The translations under genes were made by a program, and so were the position numbers. DNA of 64,000 nucleotides from assembly GCA_948474755.1 (NCBI GenBank), contig CAOLHI010000255.1, positions 682,001 to 746,000 of the forward strand, written 5' to 3'. The DNA is from Ctenosaura bakeri. Lineage: Eukaryota > Chordata > Lepidosauria > Squamata > Iguanidae. The notes under the pieces were generated by a model. That model saw nothing but the letters and a program-made list of their open reading frames with translations, did not search any database and was not told where the DNA came from. Of this stretch, positions 1 through 14,100 are shown piece by piece; the stretch's first letter is position 1; every line of letters begins with the position of its first letter.

Positions 1-1496
1 ACTCAGATATATTTTGCATCATCTCCTCTGTTATTCCACAGAGATGCAGCATCTTTAACAACTTCATTTATTGCTCCTTATGCATAGGGCTTATTCAACA
101 CATTAGAAGAAGCACTACAATAGTTCTACAGTCTTCCAGTAGTAAATTAATTAAGTTTTGTAGTACTCTTATCCTTGCCCTGTGCTTTTTCAACAAACAA
201 GTTGAGGAACCACCTTTGGATCTTGCTATGAATTTCCCTGATTGGTGAAGTTTATTGACCTTGCTTTCCACCTTGGTACTCAAGTTTTTAATTGTTCGTT
301 TAGTTTTAACGTATTTATTGTTCTGTAGTCTTTATATTCCTGTCATTACAAAGTTATAAGCTCCACTCAACTGAACAGTTTCATGGTGATGCTAGGCAGT
401 TTCAGTAAGAAAAAATGTTTGTGTATTTCAGAATCCTAGCATGCATCTTATTTTAACTCTTTTAAAATGAAATCTGCTGTCTGATAGATTACCATGTAAA
501 GTTTGCATCTCTGTACCAGTTTCCATTCTTTCCAAGATATTATTTCTGAGGGTCTTTTTTTTTAATGGTTTATTGACTGGTCACTTTTGAAGTAATTAGA
601 TTGTAATTTTATGCTATTTTCATTTTTATAAGTCAGTGCAAATTAACCTAATTCAGTTGTTCAGAGTCATGGTAATAAAGGCTATATGATTCGCAGGATG
701 TGCATGAAATTCCTGGTATTTCACTAGCATGTTGACCGCCCTTGCTTACAGGTTATCTTTTTCATTCATATTGACAAACACTATACATTATTGATTTTGT
801 TCAAAGCTTACTTCATGGGCCATAAAGTATATTCGATGTAGTGACACTAATCGTTACTTGGGAAGGAAAGGGGCAGAGATGTTTGACATTAGATAACAAA
901 CAATTAAAATAATATCTGCTGTACCTTAAAGATTATGATAGAGTACGAAAGCTGCTGACTTACACTGTTCTTGTCTTTGGTTTGACGCCTAAATCAAATT
1001 CCAACCCAAGCAAGATTACCCTCATTCACTTGGATAGACACCACAGTTATATGTGTACCTTTCTATTTATGTATGTTTGCTGCTGTTACTTCCTAAAAAT
1101 TTAATGAAAAAGCAATTCTGAATCTTAAAATAAATAGTAAATTTGCCTTTTTCTTTCTCTGGAAGTATATTAAGAGCTCATTGGGTCTCAAAGTGGCCTT
1201 GCTACATATACCCTAAAAGTATAGTTTAATTGATGCAAGTTCAGTATAACCCTAACAGCTCTTCTGTATGGACAGACAATTAAAACCATGGATAAAATAA
1301 CTGAAATGTTAGTCTCTTTAACAGTTATAGCTCTTCCATGTTTCATTACATTTTTTCTCTAGTTCTCTTGCTCAGTGGGAACTCAATAGTTACTACTCTT
1401 GGTGTCCCCCCCCCAAAAAAAACCCTAGAATAATGCCAATGGCATAACTACCACCTTAATCTATTTCTTACTTGAAAAAATTGTTATAGTTGTGAG
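1..1496. other. Unassigned AT-rich DNA
   Basis: I see no exon, RNA gene or recognisable repeat here. Open frames are short and scattered. A C-run followed by an A-run occurs near 1406-1423. Intergenic or intronic host DNA is the simplest reading. Confidence 0.6.
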
Positions 1497-2090
1497 CCTT
1501 TAAGTCCCTTCCAACTTACAAAGTGCCTAAGATGAATCTGTCATTTTTTAGCAAGATTTGTTCAGAGTAGGTTTGCCATGCGCTTCCCCTAAGATGGAGA
1601 GAAAGTGACCTGCCCAAGGTCACCCAGTAGGTTTTCATGGCCAGACAAACACCCTTTCTGCACCTTACCGTCTTCCGGTGCCGGGGTGTGGGGATCATGT
1701 GAGCAGCCTCTGGCGAGAGGCTCTCCTGTCTGGGGTCCTTCAACTCCACACGAGCTGCCTGCTCATGCGAGAGCCCCACCTCTTCCTTCCACAGTGCAAC
1801 CTGGGACCGGAAGTGCAACTGGCATGGCTCCGGAGGCTCCGCATGCCAGGTAAGTGTGTGTGGGACCTGGGAGCAATGCCGAAAATAAAAAGGTGCATGA
1901 TCGGCGCCTGTTGGCCCCTGGAGCATTGCGTGATTGTGAGAGCATCATGCAGATCGCTCCTCACAATCATGCGATGCTGCAGGCGCCCTTTTACATGGAA
2001 AATGCCATGTGGAAATGCTCAAAGATTTAAACCCTGGTCTTCAGAATTCTAGTCCAACACCAAAACCACTATATCACACTGGTTCGCTCT
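1497..2090 (-). mobile_element. tRNA-derived SINE (minus strand) split by a GC-rich MITE
   Basis: Two halves of one SINE lie at 1497-1650 and 2019-2090. The left half carries the 'cccaaggtcacccagtagg' block and, at its outer edge (about 1497-1522), a degenerate copy of the BovB-like 3' tail. The right half carries the reverse complement of a B-box-like 'gtttaaatc' and an A-box region ending near 'ccactatatcacactgg'. The orientation is therefore minus. The halves are separated by a ~370-bp GC-rich insertion at 1651-2018. Family identity rests on similarity to the copies at 31388 and 55245. Confidence 0.7.
1651..2018 (+). mobile_element. GC-rich MITE copy 1 (degenerate)
   Basis: This is the oldest looking of four related GC-rich non-autonomous elements. 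It begins with CCCTTTCTGCAC and ends near ATGTGGAAATG, matching the terminal motif of the other copies. Around 1830-1880 it aligns with the 52-kb copy through CGGAGGCTCCGCA, a GGTAAGTG donor-like motif at about 1850 and a TGGGAGCAATG block. A hairpin with 18-nt arms (1923-1940 and 1960-1977, 16 of 18 matching) lies near the right end. Many CpG sites have decayed to TpG or CpA. It encodes no transposase; open frames across it look like composition artefacts. Confidence 0.75.
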
Positions 2091-2765
2091 TGAAGTTAAA
2101 ACTGTAATAGAATTCATTTTAACTTTACCAATTGCTTTTTAAAACAAATTATGCAATGGCAAAAGACTTTTTTTTAGAAAAATATTTGAAAGTGGTATTG
2201 TTTACATAATGCACCCTTGTTGTGTAGTTTATATTCTAAATGGAGCTTCATAAAGGTGCCTGAGGTAAATAAATGTTTAAAAGAATTAGAATGCATGTTA
2301 TGCTTTTTAGGGGAAAAACAGAATTTATGACAGAGGACCAAAGGGAATCTTCAAAGCTAGGCATAAAGCACTGTCATGGGTTGTGTTGTATGGATATTAG
2401 AATGAGCAGAGGGATTAGAAATTAGTTTGATAAGTGTTAGACAGTGGTGCCAGGCAAACATTTTTTGCATAACACAGTCAGGTAAACAAAAATGCTGTTG
2501 ATCTCCTTTAACAACTATTGTATGGTGTCAAACAAAAGCAGTCTTAATGATTTTTATGTGCATTATGAAGCAGAAACATTTCCTTGTCATCATTTTATCT
2601 TATTCAGTAGTGATCAATAACAGCCTGTGAACTGCTGTGCAGATTAAATAGTGCAGAATATTTTAAAACAAAAGCTTGTCAACCTCAGCAGCACGTAGAA
2701 AGAAAGACACAAATTAAATTACTTTAATCATTTTGGTCTATTTACATTGTGAGTATGGAATACAG
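2091..2765. other. Unassigned DNA
   Basis: AT-rich, with no gene, RNA or clear repeat seen. Confidence 0.55.
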
Positions 2766-2995
2766 TTACAGCAGTCTGATACACTTTAAACTGCTATGGT
2801 TCCAGCTAAGAATCCTGGAATTTGGGAAGTTACCTTGACTTTGATTTCAGAGACTTCTAGTGCTGTGGCTCTGGCAAGCATGCTTAAATTCTCTAGTAGG
2901 TAATTCTGAGTACCTTACCAAACTGCAATTCCCAGAATTCCATGGGATGGAATCATGGCAGTTAAAGTGGAATCAAGCTGCAATAACAATGTAGT
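2766..2995. mobile_element. Palindromic MITE (family 2)
   Basis: The two ends are inverted copies. The left arm has 'cactttaaactgctatgg' and 'aagaatcctggaat'. The right arm has 'cccagaattccatggg' and 'ggcagttaaagtgg'. The arms flank a ~90-bp unique centre. This is the typical structure of a short non-autonomous DNA transposon. Termini and target duplication were not resolved. Confidence 0.65.
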
Positions 2996-3940
2996 ATAGA
3001 TACCCTTTTTCTGAAGGGCTGAAAGACAACCTTTGGGTGGGGTAGAGAAGATAACCACTGTTGGTCTTTAAAATACTGACTGTTTCCTTTAGAGATAGAT
3101 GTACAAAGTATGGCTCAGTTGTATAGAAAATACTTAAGTCTGCAAAGAATCAGAAGAACTGGAGGAGCTAATTCATGTCAAATTGTGTAGTATCTTCTGC
3201 CAAGTTTTTTCACTTTTGGAATCTGTACTTTGCATGTACTGTATTACTTTCTGACATTTCATCTTTGGGACAGTTGGGGACAGACTTGCCTAGTCTGCTG
3301 TTAAGTAGAAGATTGGTTAATTCTGATGTTGCATTATAAACTTGCTTGGTATGTCCAGTGTGAACTGAAACAGCTCAGTGACTCCATCAAGATTCTGAAA
3401 GCATTCTCTTAAACATATCATATTAAAATCAGTCACACTGAATCCAGCCACAACTCAATAATCTATTTAGGAAGACTTACTTTCTACAAAACTTCCAAGG
3501 AACTGTGGAATCTGTATTGTAATCCTAGCTGTAATCTTAGAAGTCTTTAGCATGTCACTTGATGATAGGATTGTTTTATAAGATGTATATAATTTTGGTT
3601 TATCTGCAAGAATTTCTTGAGTTTAAAATTCCAAGTTCATCAGATATTAAAATGTATACATTTTCCTTCACACTGTTTATACACACAAAGTGCATTCATG
3701 CAAAGTGGCCTTTTCAGTAGATGGTGAAGGTTTTTTTCTTCTGCTAGGCTTCCTCTGTTTCAAAAATATGGCAGTATTTTTTACACTTTTGCAATATTTA
3801 CTGGTCCACTGCTGGTTTTACTTCAACTTTATTCTTTGGCCTGTTCTTAGATTATATTCTATTACCTTTGTATTTCATGATTTTATTTCTAATTTGTGAG
3901 TTACCCAGTCATCTCTGAGTAATTCGGCAAAAAAAAATAT
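2996..3940. other. Unassigned DNA
   Basis: No coding, RNA or repeat feature could be supported. The 69-codon open frame at 3690-3899 is hydrophobic and TTT-rich, which is what T-rich non-coding DNA produces. Confidence 0.55.
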
Positions 3941-4110
3941 GCCCCACCAGAGCTAGTGGGGCAGTGAATCTCTTCTTTTTAGTCTGAACATTAAAAGAAC
4001 TATCCAGAATGATCAACCTTCATCCCAATATGGGCCCAGCACTTTAGATAGCTCCTTTAAAGTTCAGAATAAAACCCAGGATGAATTCACTGCCTCATTG
4101 ACATGAGAGC
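3941..4110. mobile_element. Palindromic MITE (family 3)
   Basis: Inverted arms: 'gtctgaacattaaaagaac' followed by 'tatcc' on the left, and 'agctcctttaaagttcaga' preceded by 'agcactttagat' on the right. Outer segments around 'gtgaat' and 'gaattcac' also pair. A related copy lies at 60835-60965. No coding capacity. Confidence 0.6.
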
Positions 4111-4544
4111 CATGATCTTCCACTGTTGGCTACATAGAGAAGTAGCTAATAATGCACATATATTCAATAAATAAATAAGTGGTATATTTCTGTTTTAACC
4201 ATGCAAAGGGGATGAATTGAAAATGAACTAGAAGAGTGTGTAGGGGTGGCAGGGCTTTGCAGAAATTTCATGGAGCAGTAGTGCAGGCTGAGGTTATCTT
4301 GTTAACGATATGAGGTAGCTAGTGGACTATTGGCTGCTCTTTAAACAATTGTAAACCTTGTGTACACTCTCAATGGCTTAAGATTCTCTGTATAGAGAAT
4401 GCCGTCTTGGAGCAATTTCTGGAATGCCCATGCAATGTGTGGCTCTGTGGGTTGTCCAGCAAATCCAGCCACTCTGAGATCTTGCAGGCAAGAGGCCCGA
4501 GGAACCTATGGCCATGTGTGCCTGCTGTTGCTTTTAATATTTTA
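4111..4544. other. Unassigned DNA
   Basis: No gene or repeat recognised. The stretch ends at the left terminus of GC-rich MITE copy 2. Confidence 0.5.
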
Positions 4545-4965
4545 GACCCTTTTCGCATGGCGTTTTGGAAGCGAGAGGGCTCCTTGAGCATCGTGTAAAT
4601 GTGGGGAGCGGTCTGCATAACGCACTCACATTTACGCGACGCTCAAGGGCCAGACACAGAGCGGGCACACATCTTTTCATTTTTGGCTTAAAGCTGAAAA
4701 TGATGTGCCGTTGCGCAATGCTCCCAGGCCCCGGGTGCACTTACCTGGCGTGCGGTGCCTCAGGAGCCGGGCCAGTCGCGCATCCTCTCCTCAGTGCAGC
4801 CTGCGAGGTCCCAGGCTGCACTGCGAACAGAAGAGGCGGGGCACTCGCACGAGGAGGAAGGAGCTGCAGAGCCGAAGCAGCAGGGAAGCGGCAATGTTCC
4901 TTCCAAGCCTTCTCACGCAAGGACCCCAACCCAGCAGCACGAAAAGGTAACATGTGAAACGGGCC
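4545..4965 (-). mobile_element. GC-rich MITE copy 2
   Basis: 421 bp with termini GACCCTTTTCGCATG on the left and, reading inward from the right, GGCCCGTTTCACATG. Flanking trinucleotides are TTA and CTA, a near 3-bp target duplication. Near the left end a hairpin with 21-nt arms (4583-4603 and 4627-4647, 19 of 21 paired) is preserved. On the minus strand, CCAGGTAAGTG at about 4747-4737 is a consensus splice donor at the same place as in copies 1 and 4. Orientation is opposite to copies 1 and 4. No transposase is encoded. Confidence 0.82.
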
Positions 4966-5033
4966 CTAGAAGAGTTATAAGCTGTTCTACATGCATAAGC
5001 ACATAGGAACACATCTACACGCATAGGCACACA

Positions 5034-5118
5034 TATGGAATCCTGGGGTTTGCAGTTTCACGAATAGGATGTTGGAAGTGGAATAATAGCACTGTAACAG
5101 TCTAGTGCAGAAATGGCC
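5034..5118. mobile_element. Partial AT-rich MITE (Harbinger-like family), right end
   Basis: Contains 'ggaatcctggggtttgcag', 'gtggaataatagcact' and the terminal 'gtgcagaaatggcc' shared with the full copies at 19394, 25628, 26019, 36898 and 40135. Only one arm and a truncated second arm remain. Confidence 0.7.
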
Positions 5119-8100
5119 ATAGTCATGGGGTCACATGTGCATTCTAAGTGCTATAACATTGGGAGCCTGTGTGTAGGAAGACTTATGCTGCTGTAAGCCT
5201 CAACAGGGCAGTAAAAATGATTTGTGAGCAATCAAGACTCTGTGGCCACCTCTCATAAAATTAATAAAGAATGTACAAACTTCCCAACCCCTGGGATTCT
5301 TCAGAGATGCCCTATGGCCTTTTATTTTACAATTTTACTCAGGATGGAGCCTGAAAAATTGGGGAGCAACTATTAACCTATCTTTAGTTCTTGGCTGAAT
5401 GGGGAATTACAATGTGATGGGTGCTAAGCTTCGGGAGAATTCATGACAGAATGATCCAACTGGTGTTTGGAAAAGAAATTACAGAACTATGATAAGCATA
5501 TAGTCCTATAAATGTTTACTCAGCAATAAGACCCACTCAATTCAATAAGATTTACTTTGAGATGTATGCAGTTACAGCCTACACCAAGTTGCCTAAGTAT
5601 CTATTCAAGATTATCTAGGGTTGTCAATCAGCAGTGTCACATTCACTGAGATTTCAAGGCCAGAATCTGAGATCAGACCCTTTTGATGCCATAGAGATGA
5701 TCTTTCTGATATCACAGTGGTAGGGCAGGCAAATGTTAGAATGGAGGTTGGAACCACACCTGGGTCAGCTGATTGTGGAAGGACATGAAGGCAATGGGGA
5801 AAGAATTTAGGGGAAACTCCAGGAACAAGATAATACAGCAACACAGAGCTTGGGGGAACTTTGGTAGCCTTGACCAATAGCTGAAACTCTTGCCACCGTT
5901 CCTGCATTCCACATTGCCTTATCAGGTGCATGCCTGATATGGAGTTTGCATACTTGATATGGATCCTGTGTTGCTGCTGGGGCATGTGGAAGGCTCACCC
6001 CATGTCCTTGGGGAAGGTGTTGTTGTTGTTGTTGTTGATGATGATGACCTTGCACTGCTGCCAAGTCTTGCATAATAAGAAGGCTCTCTGCCTTATTTCA
6101 AATTCATGATGTACCCAAATCCATCTACTCGACATATCTACCCAGTCTCTTTTCATTCTGGTTTTTGAGTACATTGATATTGCAGTAATATAGCACACAT
6201 AAAAACACCATGGGTAAGTATGCTCTAAAGCCACCTCACATACAAAAAACAAACTTTCTTCTCCTCTAGTTCCATTCACCCTAAGCTGTCTCATGAGAAG
6301 CAAAGCAATTCCTTGAAACTCCAGGCAGCACACTGGGAGCTGGCAACCCAACTTACAACATACAGCCATACTTGTAACAACATACTGTGTTACATTTGAA
6401 GAATTATAACACTTCCTATTTATTATTGCTGTATAATTTGATTAATTTCTGAGATGGAAATGCAGTATTAGCCTGTACCAAATAGAACAGACTCAGCGTG
6501 ATTAATTTAAAGTTATTAATACTTAGCTGTTCCTTCTGATGTGCTAATAGTCTAATTTGTTCAGCATCTTAGATGGGGAAAAAAAGAAAAGAGAAGGGCT
6601 ACCAAGTCAGAGGACACATACCCCGTAACAAATGTAACAGCACTCAGATGTTTAATATCAACCTGACAGAATGATTATTGGTTAGTGACTTAAAGTACCA
6701 GAGTACAGGTCCAGAATTCATTCTTTAAAACATAAACAATTTATAACAATTACTAGCTGCATAACATGTAGATAAGGATATAACTACCTATAGCAAAATA
6801 TGTCACCACCACTTAGGCAATAGGGCTTTCTGCAAACCCTCCAAAGCATAAGCATGCTGTCATTGCCAATCACTACACTTCATGGGAGCAGATTTGCCCA
6901 CAGTGGTTTTAAGAATTAACGACATTTGCAATATGATCACACATTTATTTTAGGACTCTTTTTGGAGAACAGGTTAAGTGATTTACAAGAAGCTATGTTT
7001 ATTTTCTGCACAGTTCTTCACTTTTCATGAATGTTTGTAAACAAATATGTTACATTCTGGGGGACATATGGTTTCAAATTTGCTTCACTTCTTAAAGTGA
7101 CATATTTCTATGTAAAATCTGTAGTGCAACCTTGTCTTCGTTTAATTATTCAAATGGGTTGCATTTATTTGTCACACATATTTTGAATTAATGTACTCAA
7201 TTAAGATTCTATTCTAGGGAGAATATTTCTGTGAAAGACGGTACAAAATTGCTAAGCCCTGAAGATTGGTTATGCTGTATTTGCACCTGGCTTTCAGATT
7301 TTTACAACTTAAAAACAAGAACAGAGTTGGAGTTGAGGAAATCAAAGGGAAAAACTTTATCCCACTGCCTCTTCCATCTAATTCCAATTTTTTGTTATAT
7401 TTTTAACCTTTAAATGTTCGCCTAGATTGTCACATTCATACTGAACACCGTTTATCCTTTATGCTGTTTCAAGGCCTGCTATATTGTTCTAAGTGATTTC
7501 AGACTCAAAATCTTTTTTTCCTGCATAATCTTTTAGTAAGGACATGGATATCAATGAGATGTGAATGAGACTTATTTGAATGTTTAATAAGTGCCATTCT
7601 GGTATTTAGTTGAACACGCATAGGCTAAAACTGGTGACAGAATGTGGATGGTGGATAAACTCTGCCCTCATAATATCCCTGAGCACCCAAATATAAGTTA
7701 GACCTTTGTCCATTGGATGTAGTGGTCTGAAGAAACTCTTTAACCATGTTTGACTGAATGCAGTGGGAAAACCAAGCTTATTAGGGTTGCCATTCATAGA
7801 TACCCTGTAACCATGTTCAGACAAACACAGTTACAGAGCCAGCTTCAGACCTTTGCACTCAACATGTGAACATGTCTAATTTCCTTCTAGATGTTTTCAG
7901 TGTTGGGACCAGGGCTTATATGCTCATTTATGTTCCTATCTATTGTTTTAGCCCTACATGTGTTCATACAAACATCTGATCGGGACAATAGAAAGGCAGC
8001 AAAGGGCACACAAGCATGAACATGTGAAAGAGTCAAACAAGGATAATACTGCACATGTAGCCCCACCTCACAATGTCCCCAAACATCTGGAAGGACCTTT

Positions 8101-11100
8101 GTATGTTCACCATGACAGTTTTAAAGGGGTTTCGTAACTGCCTTTGGCTGAATGTGGGTACAGAACTCTTGTGATTGTGATGTTGCTACATTTTTATCCA
8201 ATGTCGAAAGTGGCCCTAGAACCTTGGTCAATGAGTGGCTTGTGGAGTTCCTTCCACCAAAAAGTTCAGAGAATTGAAATAGTTTCCCACCATTGTAATT
8301 GCTGTGAATGCTGATTTAAGCCAAAATAGCATTTTATTTATTTCTGTGTTTTGTTTTTTTACCATTCTCATAGATATTTCCATATGTACACAATGTGCAC
8401 AATTTCCACAAATCAGTAAAATCCCAAAGATTCAAAGGTCTTGCTTCAGGGCAAAGATCTTGATTCTTTCTTTACATCACATGCTTCCTGTCTTTGGCTT
8501 AGTAGTACATAGTACACTTCCACTTACTACAGTTGTTTCTGGCTGATATACTGCTGAAGTAACTACATGCCATATGCAAAACCTACATGTAAAAAAATAT
8601 TATGCATCTTCTAAATATACCATTAAATCAGCAAGTACATTTCTAGTTTGTAGACGCAAATGATGGAGAAATCACTATATTCCTTTCTAGTCTTGTTCCA
8701 GGGTCAGGCACAGACAAGTATGCACACTATGATTTTCAGTTATATCTCTTCACTTTCATATACAGAATTTTCTTATGTGTTCTGTATCAGTCTGAAGCAT
8801 TTGCTCTTGGAATTCTTTTTGTGTTATAGGCATTTAAGGCATTTTTTAAAATATTAGACTTTTCTTTTGCACAGTGCCAAAAGTTATGTCACAGTTAAGA
8901 GTGCCATACAGATGGTACATATAACCTTGGAGTATACTGGTGCAGCTACATGGCATTTGTTTAGCTACCAGCATTTTAGATTAATCAGGAATATATTTGC
9001 ACATATTTGTGCCCATTGCAATATCATGATTTTGTAGGTGCAGGTGTTAGTTATAGTGAAACAAAAGGATAGTAAATTGCAAAAGTCAGTAATTATATGA
9101 GCTGTTTTGGTAGAAATAGTGTCTATGCACCATTGTGAACACAGTTTAGTATAGCAGTAATACATGATTTCAAGCTGGGATGAATGATACGTAACTATTT
9201 TCTGTTATGCTGTTTCCTGCGCAGAAAATGCTATTTTTGTACATTGCCCTTTTGCACAGAAAATTGCACAGAATAAGTATCAAACTGTGAACAGTCTTTG
9301 AAAATTGTGCAATTTCCAATGATTTTGATTTATTTATTTATTTTGCAGTAGAAAGAATAAACTGAAATCAGTGACTGCTTCCTTCATGAATGAAATTAGC
9401 ACAGAACAACAGCTCTAATTCATATATATGAAGATATAATTCATTATTCATGACTTAGTAGGTGCTGTGTAGAATATATCAAATGCATCTTCAAACACAG
9501 GTTTTGAAACATGAGTTTCAAAACTCCCGGTTTGTGTGGGGTCTGACTGATCAGCACAATAACTCAGTGGAAAAAGATAGCTTCCATTATAGATTTTTGG
9601 CCCATGTGAAAGGATTTTTTTTTTTTTGGCAGCTTCTACATGTGAATCTTTTAAGCTTCTGTATAAAAGTCACCTGATACTGTTACACACTTTTAGTGGA
9701 GGTTTGTTTTATCATAGAGACATTTCCTATCTAGGTAAATTATCTTTCATAGACATTTCTACTCTAGTCACATTGCTTCTGCAAATATTACATAGTCTAG
9801 ACATAATTCTTCTTACATAGGACAATTCTTATAAGGCACACAATATTTATGGTACATACATTATTATATTTCCCCTACTATAAGGAACATGGTACTAGTA
9901 GTACATCTTAGTGGTAAAAAAATCAACTCACATAATACTGAGGCATCATAAGTCACACTTCCTCTGTTGAGAACATTGGCACATCTTATACAAGAATTCA
10001 GCTACATTGCAGTATTTGATAGTATTTAAACATTTTCAAGTTGTTGCATTTATCCAGAACAGCTATAGTAATTCCTTCAGAGAATAAAGCTCTTATTGTA
10101 ACCAGCATTTGAGTCAGAGTATTGTAACATCAAAGCATTCTCAACCTTCTGAGCAATGCAAATTGCATAGGAAACATCCTAATGGGTGTAGTCCACGAAA
10201 CTGTTCCCTTTCCCCTATTTATTGATAGTTTTTATTTCTGTGACTGACAGTTGCTTATCAGTTTATCAGCTGGAATCTCTAAAGGGTTAAAAACAAGAAG
10301 CCTACAATGCTTGGCCTGGCTCCCAGCTCTTGCATTCTGTTACCATTCCATGGCATTTTCCTATCATCATTCATGACTGAAGCCTGTGTTAGGGATCCAA
10401 TACTGAAATTATTTATTATCTAGCTTGGTTGGCCACATTCTCATGTACTCAGGGGTGGCTTCTTGGTTCTTTTTATTTGAAGAAGTGAACTATGTTGGAC
10501 TACATCACAGCTTTCTGTTTAGGCTACTTCTTATCTCTTGCTGAGAGAGCTTGATTCCTGAACAGTTCATAGTAAACATTTCTACAACAGAGAAGAATTT
10601 TCTGTCTCTTAAATTTCAACTAGCAGGGCACTCAATTAAAACTTATATCAGCCATTCATAATGGATTGTCCATCACACTGTAGTATTTTTATGGACATTC
10701 AGCACCAGAGGAGATAGTTGTCAGATCTTGATGAATCATCGGGCAATTTCTGATATGCTAACTGGTGGTTGGGAGTCTAATAAAGATTGGTGGGCTAAGT
10801 GGGCATTGATCTGATCCAAAAAAGCACTTCTTAAACAAGAAGACAATTGATTGTGCCTGGCATATAAAAGCTGATGTTCTCTTTATGTGCCCTGCACAAT
10901 ACTCCTAGTTCCTTCATATATGACCTCTACAGTGTTCCCAATCCCTGACACTTCCCATGCTGTCTGAGGCATACAGAGTTTGTGAACCTAAACAATGGAC
11001 AGCAGGTTACTTACTCATGGGTTCTGCCTTAAGTGTTGAGAAATTCCAAATACACTGTCTTGCCTTGTAAATCTGTGCATATTTGTGGACCATGTAGTTG

Positions 11101-14100
11101 GTTAATTTTTACACTAGATCACACAACACTGGTGTTTCTACTAAAGTTATTGTTCTAATAAAAATGAAAGCAGTTGCCAGACTAGAAAGTAGTATGTTTC
11201 TCTTTAAAGCTATCTCAAAACTCAAAGCATGAATGGCCTTTTTCATAGGTCTGTAGTTTCTTGGTTTTAGCACAGATAAATATTGGCTAATCCTTCAGAA
11301 ACAATCTGAATCTAAGAAGCAGAAATAAAGTGCCTTGGAAACGTGTGACAGTCCTTTATGACAAAATTGCAATTTCCAGGTAGTGTGAGCTTTGACTACA
11401 ACCTGAAATTATTTGACTTTTTCCAGCTCCAAAGGACAAAGATCAGGCAACTATTACAACATCAAGACTTTTGACAGTTTTCCTACAAAAGCTTTAGTGT
11501 TTTCTGAACATAAGTTCCTGAGTCAGTCAGAGACTTTTTATTTAATAATCTGAAGCTGAGGAATTCTGCATGAGTTCTGGATGGAGCACTAGGAATCCAT
11601 TTTCCTTCCCATCTTTCACCTTTCATCCCCATCCTTCCTCTCTGCTGTGACTTCCTCTCCTTTGCTCACTTGTGTTCTATGTTTCTCCTTTTTTTGAGGA
11701 TAAGGGAAAATCTGAATTAATCCTCTGATCTATAATATCTTCCAGTTTTAATAACATAATTAATCCACATATGTTAATTGTATTAGGTCCCGTATACATT
11801 TTTTCATTTAACAAAAGTAACGGGTCTCTGTCTTATGTAATTGTGGCAGCCATCACAAGGAATGGCAACCACCACAAGGAATGTCAGCATTTAATTTGCA
11901 CCAGTTCTTGCCTTTAGTTGTGTCAACATGAAGATGATTTCATTCATTTAATTATTGCCTATCATAGACAATGCACACTCTATGTAAATTCTGCTGCAAG
12001 GCATCGCATGTGACAAAACCTTGTAACCTTGTAAAAGTCTCATGTCTTTTTCAGTGGTTTGCTACAGAGCCAACTTCTATTTTTTTCTCATAGTTGCTTC
12101 TCCCCACTACCTTCACGTAAAGCTCACATAGTTGTTCAGTTGTTCATATAGTTGTTTCACGTATCATGGACATCAAATTCATCCCTTGTAAAAAGTAAAT
12201 AACAGCTTAAACATCTTTATTATGTGAGTTCCATTAGGCATGTGTTGAAGGGGAGATACAGAAGCTAAGAACTGAGAAAGAGTCTGAAATTTACTAAAAG
12301 ATTACCCTTCTTGCATTTGAAGATGGACAAGATTTGAAGGATATTAAAAAAAAAAGTAGTTTTTTCCCCAGCTTTACTCAAAGCTTTACAAATTTGCAAA
12401 ATGTGCAATGAATGCCCTTGTCTGCTAACTGACTGATATCGGGGATCATGTCAGGATGGGAGAAAGACAAACAACAGTGACCAGTTTGAAGAGTTATTAG
12501 TCTATTACCTATTTCTGCCTTGTGATGATGGACACTGCAGGATGGTAATGGGGGTATAGTGCTCTCTTCTGCCATTTGGCACTATTATGATACATCTTCT
12601 TCCAGATCACTGAAAAGAGAAAAGTCTCAAGACTACAAGTACAGAATGGACCATAGGAGACTGTTTTTAAAACAGCTTCTCATTTTGCATAATGTCTTGC
12701 TTGGCACAGTTTTTATCTAAAGATGTCTTAGCACTACCAAAATACTTTTTATGCTAATTTTTTTGTTTCATTTTTGACTGAAATTTTCCATTCTGTATTT
12801 GCCATCCAGAATGATTAGTCTTTCAGTTCCAACAAGCAGTCATAATTATATTTAAAGGCTTTCTGTCTCTAGAGTTCTGCAAATCATGGAGAAATTGATA
12901 TGTATTCAAGCTCATGTTATGACACCTGTTTTGCTGAAAAAGCTAAGCTGTTTGGGTTAGATCCAGAGAGAGAGACTGAGAAAGAGAGAAGAGAAACAAG
13001 AGACAAAATATGTACACTTCCACCTTTTCTGATAAGGTTTTCTGTGTCTTCTGATAATGTTTTAAAAAATCTATTAAGCTATTTTTTTTCCTTGTCATGA
13101 CTAGGCAGAGTAGAGATGTACCACAGAGCAAAGGAAAACAGGTACTAAAAAGAAATAGATAATTTTAAAAATTTAAACAAGAAATTAGTATGTTTTCATT
13201 TATATCACTTAAATGAAGTTATGACACAATTTATTGTAGTTCCTTTAAAAAAATTAAAAATGAGCGAAGCTATAGTTTCAGGAGCACTGATTAGGATATT
13301 TTTATTCCCTTGTTAACAGAGTTCTTCCATGGTTTGCAAAGTTAGTGTTAGAGTGATTATTCAGCCCTGCTTTGCCACTTGCAAACAAAACAAAACAAAA
13401 ACAAAAACAAATGTGAATGATAGTTTGGGAAATTCACCAGTGGTAGTTTGGGAAATTCACCAATTCTCCAGTTGATTATATGGAAATAGAATTTTGGTCT
13501 TCTGAATCTGCAGCACTTCCTTTAATGGGCAATGTTTGAAAACCGGTGTGCTGTATTACTGCATATGAGCTATCAATTTTTTCAAATGCTAAATGCCATT
13601 GCATGTCAACTCCAAAACTCTATGAATGATCAACTGCCAGAGATCAGATATTAAAATCAAATATAATGAGGTGTCAAATATAGATAGCCAGTATATCTGA
13701 GTATGTATTGCGTACATGGAAAGCATCACAATCAAAAAGAATTTTTGAGGAGAATTTTACAGGTCAAATTAATTTGAAGTGGAGATGGGTGACAGAATTG
13801 TTAGGTTCACATGCTAATGAGGCTGCATGAAATTTGCAATTCCTGAACCCATGTGTGAACTGGAAAAGAATAGTAGGACAGTATCATTACTTTCTAAGAT
13901 GTTATAATGCGATTCAAAATTGAAAAGGGCACAGAAAAATGCCTGTTATAGGAGAAAGTATGGGAAAGTATGCATAATTGGGAAAAATAACAACAACAGT
14001 AAAAAGATCTATCTGTTTTGCCTTGAGCTCAGCAGTGGAAATGTTGGATACTAATGTAAATGATCATAACAGTGATGATGTGCATCATGCCATTATTAAA

